From positions 1 through 5,402 of the forward strand of contig PXEK01000367.1 in assembly GCA_003564735.1 (NCBI GenBank): DNA of 5,402 nucleotides, in the 5' to 3' direction. Under the pieces are notes generated by a model that saw nothing but the letters and a program-made list of their open reading frames with translations, made no database searches and was not told the DNA's origin. The position numbers and the translations under genes were made by a program. The DNA is from Cryomorphaceae bacterium (GTDB taxonomy: Bacteria; Bacteroidota; Bacteroidia; Flavobacteriales_G; Salibacteraceae). This document shows, piece after piece, positions 1-5,402 of the stretch; position 1 is the stretch's first letter, and each line of letters opens with the position of its first letter.

Positions 1-2
1 CG

Positions 3-2207
3 GTTCGGGCGCTGGCGACAGAAATTCAAGAATCATTGACTGCACTTTACAAGGGTCTCGATGCAGAGATTACCGTGGCCGTGCGAACGGGAGATACCGA
101 TCAAAAAGAGCGCGCCCGACAAAAAAGAAGGCCGCCTCGCGTTCTCATTACAACGCCCGAAAGTTTGCATTTACTGTTGGCCTCAAAAGGAGCAAACAAG
201 GTTTTTAGTACATTGAAAATAGTGGTGTGTGACGAGTGGCATGAGTTGACAGGCTCAAAGCGAGGGGTGTTGATGGAGTTAGCGTTATGTCGCCTCAAGT
301 CATACTCACCGGATATGAAAATTTGGGGTATGTCGGCCACCTTGGGAAATATGGATGAAAGTGCCCAAATGCTTTTTGGTCGTGACCGATACTCCCAACA
401 CCTTTTCATCAAGGCCGATGTAAAAAAACAAATAGAGGTAAAGTCTATTATCCCCGAAGATCCCGAGAAATTTCCGTGGGCGGGCAGGCAGGGTCTAAAA
501 ATGATTAGTCAGGTGCTTCCCGTTATCAAGCAGAGTAAAACGACCTTACTTTTTACCAACACCCGTTCACAATGCGAGGTGTGGTATCGTACTTTATTGG
601 AAAAATCACCCGATTTGGCCGGCGCCATAGCTATGCACCACGGATCGCTTTCCAAAAACATAAGGAATTGGGTGGAACAGGCACTGCATACCGAAAAACT
701 TAAAGTAGTGGTGTGTACCGCTTCGCTTGATTTGGGAGTTGATTTTAGACCCGTGGAAACCGTCATACAAATCGGGAGTCCCAAGGGTGTTGCACGATTT
801 AGTCAGCGAGCCGGACGAAGCGGTCACCGGCCCGGAGCCTTAAGTAGAATTTATTTTGTACCCACACATTCCTTGGAGTTAATCGAGGGTGCTGCATTGA
901 GAGATGCCTTGGATAAGGATTTTGTTGAATCTCGAACACCTTTTACGCGCTCGTTTGATGTGCTGGTACAATACCTCACCACATTGGCGGTGGGTGACGG
1001 CTTTTATCCCGATGAGGTTTTTGAGCAAGTTTTGAACACCTACTGTTACGCAGATATTACTCCCGAAGAGTGGAAGCAGTCCTTAAATTTTATAGTCACC
1101 GGCGGTGATAGCTTGCAGAGCTATGACGAGTTTAAGAAGGTTGAGGTGACCAACGAAGGATTGTATAAGGTTACGAGTAGGCGAACGGCTATGCGTCATC
1201 GGCTGCAAATTGGTACTATAGTGAGTGATTCCTCGGTAAGCGTTAAATTTGTTTCGGGAGGTAGAATAGGAAGTATTGAAGAGTCATTTATATCTAAATT
1301 GGAGCCCGGTGAAACCTTCTTTTTTGCCGGCAGATGTTTAGAGGTTGTCAGGTTTAAGGGAATGACGGTGGAGGTAAAAAACTCGAAAAGTAAAACAGGA
1401 AAAGTGCCTTCGTGGCAAGGTGGTCGGATGCCGTTATCGAGTAATTTGTCAGCGGTGTTGAGAGAAAAACTTCACGAGGCAGTTTTAGGAAAGCCTCGTC
1501 ACCCCGAGCTCAAAGCTGTTATGCCCTTACTTCGCTTTCAAAGCGAGCGTTCGGTTTTGCCCGGTAAAAACACCTTATTGATCGAGCTATTCCAAACGCG
1601 AGGAACACACCATTGCCTGGTGTATCCTTTCGATGGTCGTTTCGTGCATGAAGGTTTGGCGGGTTTGTTGGCCTACAGGTTGCAAAACTTTGTCACGGCA
1701 GATTATTCCGTTTCGGTAAGTGATTACGGTTTCGAGTTGGCGGGTGATAAACAAATACCCATTGAGGAAGCCGTAAACAGTGATGTTTTTACGGTTGACA
1801 ATCTCTACGTCGATATTCAAAACAGCATGAATTTTTCAGAGCCGGCTCGCAGACAGTTTCGTGAAATAGCGGGAATAAGCGGATTGGTTTTTAAAGGGTA
1901 CCCCGGGAAAAATAAAGCCGACAGGCACCTCCAGGCGTCATCAAGGCTCTTCTTTGAAGTTTTTAGGGATTATGACCCCGGGAATCTACTTTTCAAACAG
2001 GCGTATGAAGAGGTGTTACAAATTCAACTTGAATATGAGAGACTGTATCGTGCCTTGGAGCGAATCAATAAAATGGAAATTGTCATCAGCAAGCCTGATA
2101 AGCCCACGCCGTTTGCTTTTCCCATAATGGTAGAGCGACTGAGAGAGCGTTTTACCGCAGAAAAATTAGAGGATAAAATTAAGCGAATGGAATTGAGTTA
2201 TTCGTGA
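3..2207 (+). CDS. Ligase-associated DEXH-box DNA helicase (Lhr-like), 5' truncated by window edge
   Basis: Superfamily 2 ATP-dependent helicase of the Lhr-like group that is encoded with an ATP-dependent DNA ligase and an exonuclease in many bacteria, presumed to act in cytoplasmic DNA repair. The frame is open from base 3, reading VRALA, which matches the start of motif Ia; the TTG at 36 is therefore internal and not the true start. Visible motifs: TTPESLHLLLA near 150-185, DEXH box as DEWH at 231-242, SAT at 333-341, TLLFTNTRSQ (motif IV), MHHGS, TASLDLGVDF (motif V), and QRAGRSGH (motif VI) at 804-827. A winged-helix and Lhr-type C-terminal region follows, ending in the typical TPFAFPIMVERLRE segment. 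734 residues are visible; from recollection the family is a little over 800, so roughly 80-100 residues including Walker A are missing on the left. The ligase gene is probably upstream (inference). The usual downstream metallophosphoesterase gene pdeM is absent here. Confidence 0.93.
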   Translation, partial: VRALATEIQESLTALYKGLDAEITVAVRTGDTDQKERARQKRRPPRVLITTPESLHLLLASKGANKVFSTLKIVVCDEWHELTGSKRGVLMELALCRLKSYSPDMKIWGMSATLGNMDESAQMLFGRDRYSQHLFIKADVKKQIEVKSIIPEDPEKFPWAGRQGLKMISQVLPVIKQSKTTLLFTNTRSQCEVWYRTLLEKSPDLAGAIAMHHGSLSKNIRNWVEQALHTEKLKVVVCTASLDLGVDFRPVETVIQIGSPKGVARFSQRAGRSGHRPGALSRIYFVPTHSLELIEGAALRDALDKDFVESRTPFTRSFDVLVQYLTTLAVGDGFYPDEVFEQVLNTYCYADITPEEWKQSLNFIVTGGDSLQSYDEFKKVEVTNEGLYKVTSRRTAMRHRLQIGTIVSDSSVSVKFVSGGRIGSIEESFISKLEPGETFFFAGRCLEVVRFKGMTVEVKNSKSKTGKVPSWQGGRMPLSSNLSAVLREKLHEAVLGKPRHPELKAVMPLLRFQSERSVLPGKNTLLIELFQTRGTHHCLVYPFDGRFVHEGLAGLLAYRLQNFVTADYSVSVSDYGFELAGDKQIPIEEAVNSDVFTVDNLYVDIQNSMNFSEPARRQFREIAGISGLVFKGYPGKNKADRHLQASSRLFFEVFRDYDPGNLLFKQAYEEVLQIQLEYERLYRALERINKMEIVISKPDKPTPFAFPIMVERLRERFTAEKLEDKIKRMELSYS

Positions 2208-2251
2208 ATATTTTGGTCAGAACCCTCAAAATCTCTGTGGAATAAAATCGA

Positions 2252-2283
2252 CTTAATCATGATGGTGAGGGCATGATTTTAAG
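2252..2283. terminator. Hairpin between convergent genes, possible bidirectional terminator
   Basis: CTTAATCATG at 2252-2261 pairs with 2272-2283 across a 10-base loop, giving 7 uninterrupted pairs, a two-T bulge at 2279-2280, then 3 more pairs. It lies in the 95-bp spacer between the helicase stop (2207) and the stop of the opposing SPOR gene (2303), where a shared terminator is expected. The stem is AT-rich and no long U-tract follows on either strand, so intrinsic termination is plausible but not strong. Confidence 0.35.
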
Positions 2284-2302
2284 AAGCTAAGGAGTATGAA
2301 AA

Positions 2303-2818
2303 TTAATCGTCTTCCTCGAGAACAGGATTTAATTCAGGTAGGGAGGGAGGTTCAATTTGATCCTTTTTGATGTAGGCAAAAGGGAAAACTTCTTTGATTT
2401 TAGCGAGATGTTTTTCGGCCTCCAACTTTGTTCTAAAATTTCCTGCGCGCACCTCGAAATTTGGGTATTCCCATTTCACGTATGCAGGAATATCTTCAAA
2501 CTCTTTTTCGAACTTATCTTTTACTTTTCCCGCTTTTTTTCTGCTGCCGGATCCTGATTCACTGAAAATTTCGATTCTGTACCCTTTAGAATTGGGGTTC
2601 TCTGATGTATATGTATTGTAGAGACTAATTGTTTCAGAGATAGAACGGGTTGAGTTTATTTTAATCTTTCCCTCTGTTATTTTATTCGAATCTTTTTGGA
2701 GTTTTGTATTTTCAACAGTTACAGTGAGCGTCGTATCTTGCTGACCCCAACTCGGTATTGTGGTGAACAAGAATGGGGCACAAATAAGTACACAGTTAAA
2801 AAGTAGTCGTATTTTCAT
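2303..2818 (-). CDS. Secreted SPOR-domain protein
   Basis: A 171-residue protein read on the minus strand from ATG (2816-2818) to TAA (2303-2305). Residues 1 to about 26 form a Sec signal peptide: a basic MKIR start, a hydrophobic core rich in L, V, F and I, then PSWGQ as a likely signal peptidase I site. Cys9 and Cys13 lie inside the hydrophobic core without a proper lipobox, so a lipoprotein is unlikely. Residues ~28-70 are polar and low in complexity, probably a linker. Residues ~79-154 match a SPOR domain: GYRIEIFS opens the first strand, and EVRAGNFRTKLEAEKHLAKI gives the characteristic strand-helix part, ending in AYIKKDQI. A short acidic proline-rich tail follows. SPOR domains bind denuded glycan strands of peptidoglycan, so a periplasmic cell-wall-associated role is inferred; no catalytic domain is present and the specific function is unknown. 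It converges on the helicase and diverges from the act operon, so it appears to be its own transcription unit. Confidence 0.88.
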   Translation of the reverse strand: MKIRLLFNCVLICAPFLFTTIPSWGQQDTTLTVTVENTKLQKDSNKITEGKIKINSTRSISETISLYNTYTSENPNSKGYRIEIFSESGSGSRKKAGKVKDKFEKEFEDIPAYVKWEYPNFEVRAGNFRTKLEAEKHLAKIKEVFPFAYIKKDQIEPPSLPELNPVLEEDD

Positions 2819-2864
2819 GAGCTAAATTTATGCGCCGGTTAAGCGGCACTGTAACTATTGGAGG

Positions 2865-2872
2865 CAAAAGTA
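2865..2872 (-). promoter_or_regulatory. Candidate Bacteroidota -7 box for the SPOR gene
   Basis: The minus strand reads TACTTTTG, a full match to the TAnnTTTG -7 consensus of Bacteroidota primary sigma factor promoters. It lies 46 bp upstream of the SPOR ATG, a reasonable leader length. No TTG-type -33 element is found at the expected spacing; the nearest, at 2904-2906, is about 31 bp away. The call rests on the -7 match and position alone. Confidence 0.35.
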
Positions 2873-3055
2873 GAAAAAACTATGCCGAAAGTTTAAACTT
2901 CTGCAATTTTTGGGTTGTAACAGCGGCTGATAACTTTTCTGTCCTTATTTTAGCGATACAGCAAAGCGAATATTTTTGAGTTTTGAGCAATGAGATTACA
3001 CTATGAAGTTAGAGTCGCGTTTTAAGGAATGCTTATTTTGCATTTTGACCTTCGT

Positions 3056-3074
3056 TTTTCAACAAGTTTTCAAC
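3056..3074 (+). repeat. Tandem TTTTCAAC motif, 11-bp period
   Basis: TTTTCAAC occurs at 3056-3063 and again at 3067-3074, an 11-bp repeat distance that puts both copies on the same face of the helix. The second copy extends to TTTTCAACGG (3067-3076), whose exact reverse complement CCGTTGAAAA appears at 3231-3240, next to the candidate actA promoter. The arrangement could be a regulator binding site; no known regulator motif is recognised. Confidence 0.4.
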
Positions 3075-3221
3075 GGTTAGATGTAGCGTACACATAAAAC
3101 TGTTTATTCATAAATAATGAAATGAGCACATTAGGGAAATTCAGTTATTTAGACAGGTTCTAAATTATATTTTTTAGGTCGTTTTTTGCCCTTTTACTGC
3201 GCGGGTATGGAGGTCTTCATC

Positions 3222-3229
3222 TATTTTTG
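3222..3229 (+). promoter_or_regulatory. Candidate -7 box for the act operon
   Basis: TATTTTTG matches the TAnnTTTG -7 consensus and lies about 60 bp upstream of the actA ATG, which would put transcription start near 3235. The -33 position has only CTG (3197-3199, 22-bp spacer), a weak fit to TTG. One copy of the repeated GTTGAAAA motif falls at 3233-3240, right at the predicted start of transcription, so a repressor-type operator is conceivable. Confidence 0.35.
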
Positions 3230-3243
3230 CCCGTTGAAAATAA

Positions 3244-3258
3244 AGGGGTGTTTCCCCT
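3244..3258 (+). other. GC-rich hairpin in the actA leader
   Basis: AGGGG (3244-3248) and CCCCT (3254-3258) form a perfect 5-bp stem with a 5-base TGTTT loop. It stands out in a very AT-rich surrounding and ends 31 bases before the actA ATG, early in the predicted transcript. It could protect the 5' end or modulate translation; there is no U-tract, so it is not a terminator. Confidence 0.35.
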
Positions 3259-3289
3259 AGAATATAGACCTATTTAATTGAAGATAAGT

Positions 3290-4573
3290 ATGTTATTATC
3301 GAAGGTTTTGAGATTTAAGCTGTATACATGCGTGTTGGTAACAATAGCGCTATCATTTAGTTTTACTAACGTCTCAGCTCAGGATGGAGCTAAACTTTTT
3401 AAAACGCATTGTGCCTCTTGTCACAAGTTAGACAGTCGATTGGTCGGCCCTGCACTTTCGGGCGTTCAAGATCGTTGGGAAAATGAGGAGGATTTAATTG
3501 CCTGGACAATTAACTCAACTCAGTATTTGCGTGACAATCCAAATGATGATTACGCTCACAATTTATTTGAGGAGTACAATAGAATGGTGATGCCGCCTAT
3601 GCCCATATCTGAGGATGAGGTTAGAGCTATATTAAATTACATTGCCAATCCTGATGAGGGCAAAGAAGATCAAGCTGCGGCTCCTGTAGCAGATGCCGGC
3701 TCTGCAGAATCTCAAGATGATGACGCCTCGTTATATTGGATGCTCGCCTTTATTGTGTTGTTACTTATTGTAATTAAAGTGCTTTGGGACGTTAAGTCGT
3801 CCATCAAAGGGCTCCTTCGTGAAGTAAAAGGCGACGAGGAGTTTACTGCATTAGATGAGCAAATCACAGAGTCTAAGCCGTTGGGTCAGGCTCTCAAAGA
3901 ATGGGCAGCGGGTAACAAAGCTATCGTTGCATTGGGTATTATTGCCGTTGTAGTAGTGGGACTAAATGTGCTTTATAACGGTCTAATGGGTATTGGCGTC
4001 TATGACGGCTACGCACCGGAGCAACCTATTAAATTCTCGCATAAAATTCACGCGGGTGATAATGAGATAAGCTGTGTGTATTGTCACCATTCTGCCGAGA
4101 AAGGTAAGCACTCAAATATACCTTCAGCTAAATTATGCATGAACTGCCATACGGGTATTCAGGAAGGTTCACGTTGGGGTAAAGAAGAAATCGCAAAGAT
4201 TTATGAAGCTGTAGGGTTCAATCCTCAAACTAACGAATACGACGGCCCTGAAAAGCCGATAGAATGGATACGTATTCATAACTTGCCCGACTTGTCCTAC
4301 TTTAATCACTCTCAGCATGTTGTTGCCGGTGGTATCGAGTGTCAGGAGTGTCACGGTCCTGTTGAGGAGTATGATTATCCTATGCAGCAATATTCTACAT
4401 TGACCATGGGATGGTGTATTGAGTGTCACCGTGAAACAGAGGTTAAAATGAACGGTAATGAGTACTACGACAAATTACACGCCCAACTGGTAGAAAAGTA
4501 CAAAGAAGAAGGCATTGAGAAATTTACTGTCGAGCAAATCGGTGGTTTGGAATGTGCTAAATGTCATTATTAA
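3290..4573 (+). CDS. actA: Alternative complex III subunit ActA, membrane multihaem cytochrome c (six haem motifs)
   Basis: Electron-carrying subunit of alternative complex III, the quinol-oxidising respiratory complex that substitutes for cytochrome bc1. I start at ATG 3290 (427 residues); an in-frame TTG at 3278 would add four residues. Residues ~1-31 form a signal peptide or N-terminal anchor ending in VSAQ. Residues ~33-122 are a class I cytochrome c domain with CASCH at 41-45 and a methionine-proline loop (VMPPMP) around 100-105 supplying the likely axial Met. After an acidic linker come two hydrophobic segments, ~147-166 and ~211-231. The C-terminal part is a pentahaem domain with CxxCH at 262-266 (CVYCH), 283-287 (CMNCH), 351-355 (CQECH), 376-380 (CIECH) and 422-426 (CAKCH), followed by one tyrosine and the stop. 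FSHKIHAG and FNHSQHV supply extra histidines that could be axial ligands. The haem domains are expected to face the periplasm and to need cytochrome c maturation. actB follows after 32 bp in the same direction, which fits an act operon. Confidence 0.92.
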   Translation: MLLSKVLRFKLYTCVLVTIALSFSFTNVSAQDGAKLFKTHCASCHKLDSRLVGPALSGVQDRWENEEDLIAWTINSTQYLRDNPNDDYAHNLFEEYNRMVMPPMPISEDEVRAILNYIANPDEGKEDQAAAPVADAGSAESQDDDASLYWMLAFIVLLLIVIKVLWDVKSSIKGLLREVKGDEEFTALDEQITESKPLGQALKEWAAGNKAIVALGIIAVVVVGLNVLYNGLMGIGVYDGYAPEQPIKFSHKIHAGDNEISCVYCHHSAEKGKHSNIPSAKLCMNCHTGIQEGSRWGKEEIAKIYEAVGFNPQTNEYDGPEKPIEWIRIHNLPDLSYFNHSQHVVAGGIECQECHGPVEEYDYPMQQYSTLTMGWCIECHRETEVKMNGNEYYDKLHAQLVEKYKEEGIEKFTVEQIGGLECAKCHY

Positions 4574-4605
4574 TCTATTAATTAAGATTTATACAACATA
4601 GCGAT

Positions 4606-5402
4606 ATGAGCAATTCAAGGAAATACTGGAATAGCCCCGAGCAATATAATAACACTCCCGAGTTTGAAGCTAGAGTGAAAAATGAATTTGCCGAGGAGTT
4701 GCCCGTAGAAGATTTTTTGGGTAAAGAAGAATTGTCAGAGTCTTCAACAACGAGACGTGATTTCTTAAAATACGTGGGATTCAGTGTGGCCGCCGCCACT
4801 GTTGCGGCATGTGAAGCGCCCGTGATCAAATCTATACCCTATGTAGTGAAGCCCGAGGAAATTACGCCCGGAGTAGCGAATTATTACGCAAGCACATTCT
4901 TTGATGGAAATGATTATGCCTCTATACTTGTAAAAACAAGAGAGGGGCGACCTATACACATAGAAGGTAATAAGCATTCTAAAATGACAAAGGGCGGACT
5001 TCACCCTAGGGTGAATGCCTCTGTTCTTTCTTTGTATGACATGAACAGACTCGGTGGTCCAACCATCGGAGGTGAAATGAAGAGCTGGAAAGATGTAGAT
5101 AAAAAAGTGTTGGAGTCTTTGGACGGAGTGAAGACTTCGGGTGGGACTGTAAGATTGTTGACCTCTACTAAAATCTCTCCCTCGGGTCGAAAAGCTGTTG
5201 AGCAATTTAAGGAGTCACTTGGCGAATCTGTAGATTTTAAATCCGTGACCTACGATCCTATTTCTTACGCCGGAATCAGAAAGGCCAACGAAGTTTCTTT
5301 GGGCGCGGTCTGCGGTCCCACTGTCCAATGGACACCCTCCTCACGAAATGTCGGGAATATGACAGAGCTATTTCGCCCACTGTGGGACATATCCTGCACA
5401 TC
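4606..5402 (+). CDS. actB: Alternative complex III subunit ActB, N-terminal part; Tat-variant molybdopterin oxidoreductase-like, probably interrupted near 5305
   Basis: N-terminal part of the large peripheral subunit of alternative complex III, a molybdopterin-oxidoreductase-like protein with Fe-S clusters further downstream. The start at ATG 4606 gives MSNSRKYW followed by an acidic ~45-residue extension before the export signal, as expected for the Tat-variant-translocated family. The twin-arginine motif TTRRDFLK lies at residues 48-55, then a hydrophobic AAATVAAC stretch with Cys69, which could serve as a lipobox cysteine, then APVIKSIPYVVKPEEI. Residues ~85-232 continue as in family members (VKTREGRPIHIEGN, NASVLSLYD, YAGIRKANE). 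After residue ~233-235 (5302-5310) the frame stays open to the window end, but the ~30 encoded residues do not show the expected segment (a Y-F-D-K-A then IVS-like strand and DFLG motif, from recollection of homologues). It is therefore probably broken by an insertion or rearrangement; in any case it is truncated by the window, since the family is around 1000 residues. The intact part follows actA by 32 bp with no clear Shine-Dalgarno. Confidence 0.85.
   Translation, partial: MSNSRKYWNSPEQYNNTPEFEARVKNEFAEELPVEDFLGKEELSESSTTRRDFLKYVGFSVAAATVAACEAPVIKSIPYVVKPEEITPGVANYYASTFFDGNDYASILVKTREGRPIHIEGNKHSKMTKGGLHPRVNASVLSLYDMNRLGGPTIGGEMKSWKDVDKKVLESLDGVKTSGGTVRLLTSTKISPSGRKAVEQFKESLGESVDFKSVTYDPISYAGIRKANEVSLGAVCGPTVQWTPSSRNVGNMTELFRPLWDISCT
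5302..5402. mobile_element. Possible terminal end of an insertion sequence inside actB (left boundary 5302-5311)
   Basis: Here the actB frame loses family resemblance, and GC rises to about 56% by my count. The stretch is dense in inverted repeats: TGTCC-AAT-GGACA at 5322-5334, TGTC/GACA at 5349-5364, TGTGGGA/TCCtgCACA at 5381-5400, and the distant pair GTCCCAC (5315-5321) with GTGGGAC (5382-5388). CCCACTGT also occurs twice in direct orientation (5317, 5376). A TG dinucleotide at 5311-5312 could be the element's first two bases, as in TG...CA-ended families such as IS21 or IS3; IS21 ends in particular carry repeated transposase sites. No transposase frame, opposite end or target duplication is in view, so the family and even the nature of the insert are inference. 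A recombination junction or an assembly chimera would look the same. Confidence 0.4.

Larger units (their letters stand above)
2819..3289. other. AT-rich divergent intergenic region between SPOR gene and actA
   Basis: About 470 bp without a convincing gene: stops are frequent in all frames, and I see no tRNA, rRNA or recognisable riboswitch. It should hold the promoters of both the SPOR gene (leftward) and the act operon (rightward). Candidate elements are listed separately: two -7 boxes, TTTTCAAC repeats, and a GC hairpin. Another TATTTTTG at 2971-2978 also fits the -7 consensus but would give a leader of about 300 nt. Weak hairpins such as AATGC/GCATT at 3028-3044 are at the level of chance. 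Confidence 0.7.

Noticed and set aside
36..38. TTG as the start of the helicase gene
   Set aside because: The frame is open upstream to base 3 and encodes VRALATEIQES, part of conserved motif Ia, so the gene begins outside the window.
2357..2621. Two short plus-strand frames opposite the SPOR gene
   Set aside because: They overlap a well-supported SPOR-domain gene and show no homology-like motifs.
2834..2847. GCCG/CGGC hairpin in the SPOR gene leader
   Set aside because: A 4-bp stem with a 6-base loop is expected by chance.
3278..3280. TTG as the start of actA
   Set aside because: ATG 3290 lies only four codons downstream and gives a complete signal peptide; TTG remains possible but is the weaker codon.
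4572..4589. AATCT/AGATT hairpin between actA and actB
   Set aside because: A 5-bp AT-rich stem overlapping the stop codon is too weak for a terminator, and the 32-bp spacing argues for cotranscription.
4765..5205. 146-codon minus-strand frame opposite actB
   Set aside because: It is antisense to a clear ActB reading frame, has no recognisable domain and has an implausible residue composition.
5303..5402. Simple frameshift in actB
   Set aside because: One alternative forward frame stops at about 5360, and the other (GRGLRSHC...) stays open but does not resemble ActB either.
5302..5402. Group II intron end instead of an IS end
   Set aside because: I see no GUGYG 5' end and no domain V-like hairpin on either strand at the junction.

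Overview
The window looks like chromosome from an aerobic member of the Bacteroidota, probably Flavobacteriales-like. The supporting signs are a ligase-associated DEXH helicase, a small secreted SPOR protein, alternative complex III (ACIII) genes of the Bacteroidota type, starts without clear Shine-Dalgarno sequences, and AT-rich spacers holding TAnnTTTG-like -7 boxes. Assignment below phylum is inference.

Layout: bases 1-2207 (+) hold the 3' nine-tenths of a DNA-ligase-associated DEXH-box helicase of the Lhr type; its Walker A end lies left of the window. A short spacer with a hairpin separates it from a convergent gene at 2303-2818 (-), which encodes a secreted 171-residue SPOR-domain protein. 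An AT-rich divergent intergenic region of about 470 bp (2819-3289) follows. It holds candidate promoters in both directions, a repeated TTTTCAAC motif and a short GC hairpin just before the next gene. Bases 3290-4573 (+) encode an ActA-type membrane multihaem cytochrome c with six CxxCH motifs (one class I haem domain plus a pentahaem domain). After 32 bp, actB begins at 4606 and runs off the right edge. ActA and ActB are adjacent core subunits of ACIII, the quinol-oxidising complex that replaces cytochrome bc1 in many Bacteroidota. ActA carries electrons through its haems, and ActB is the large Tat-exported molybdopterin-oxidoreductase-like subunit. The remaining act genes would be expected to the right.

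The most noteworthy point is at the far right. The ActB frame follows its family closely to about base 5304-5310. The last ~95 bases stay open but no longer resemble ActB, are somewhat richer in GC, and are packed with TGTCC/GGACA-type inverted repeats. This looks like the terminal end of an insertion sequence (or another rearrangement or assembly junction) interrupting an essential-looking respiratory gene. The window is too short to show the inserted element. Apart from this I see no CRISPR, tRNA, rRNA, defence system or clearly new system.
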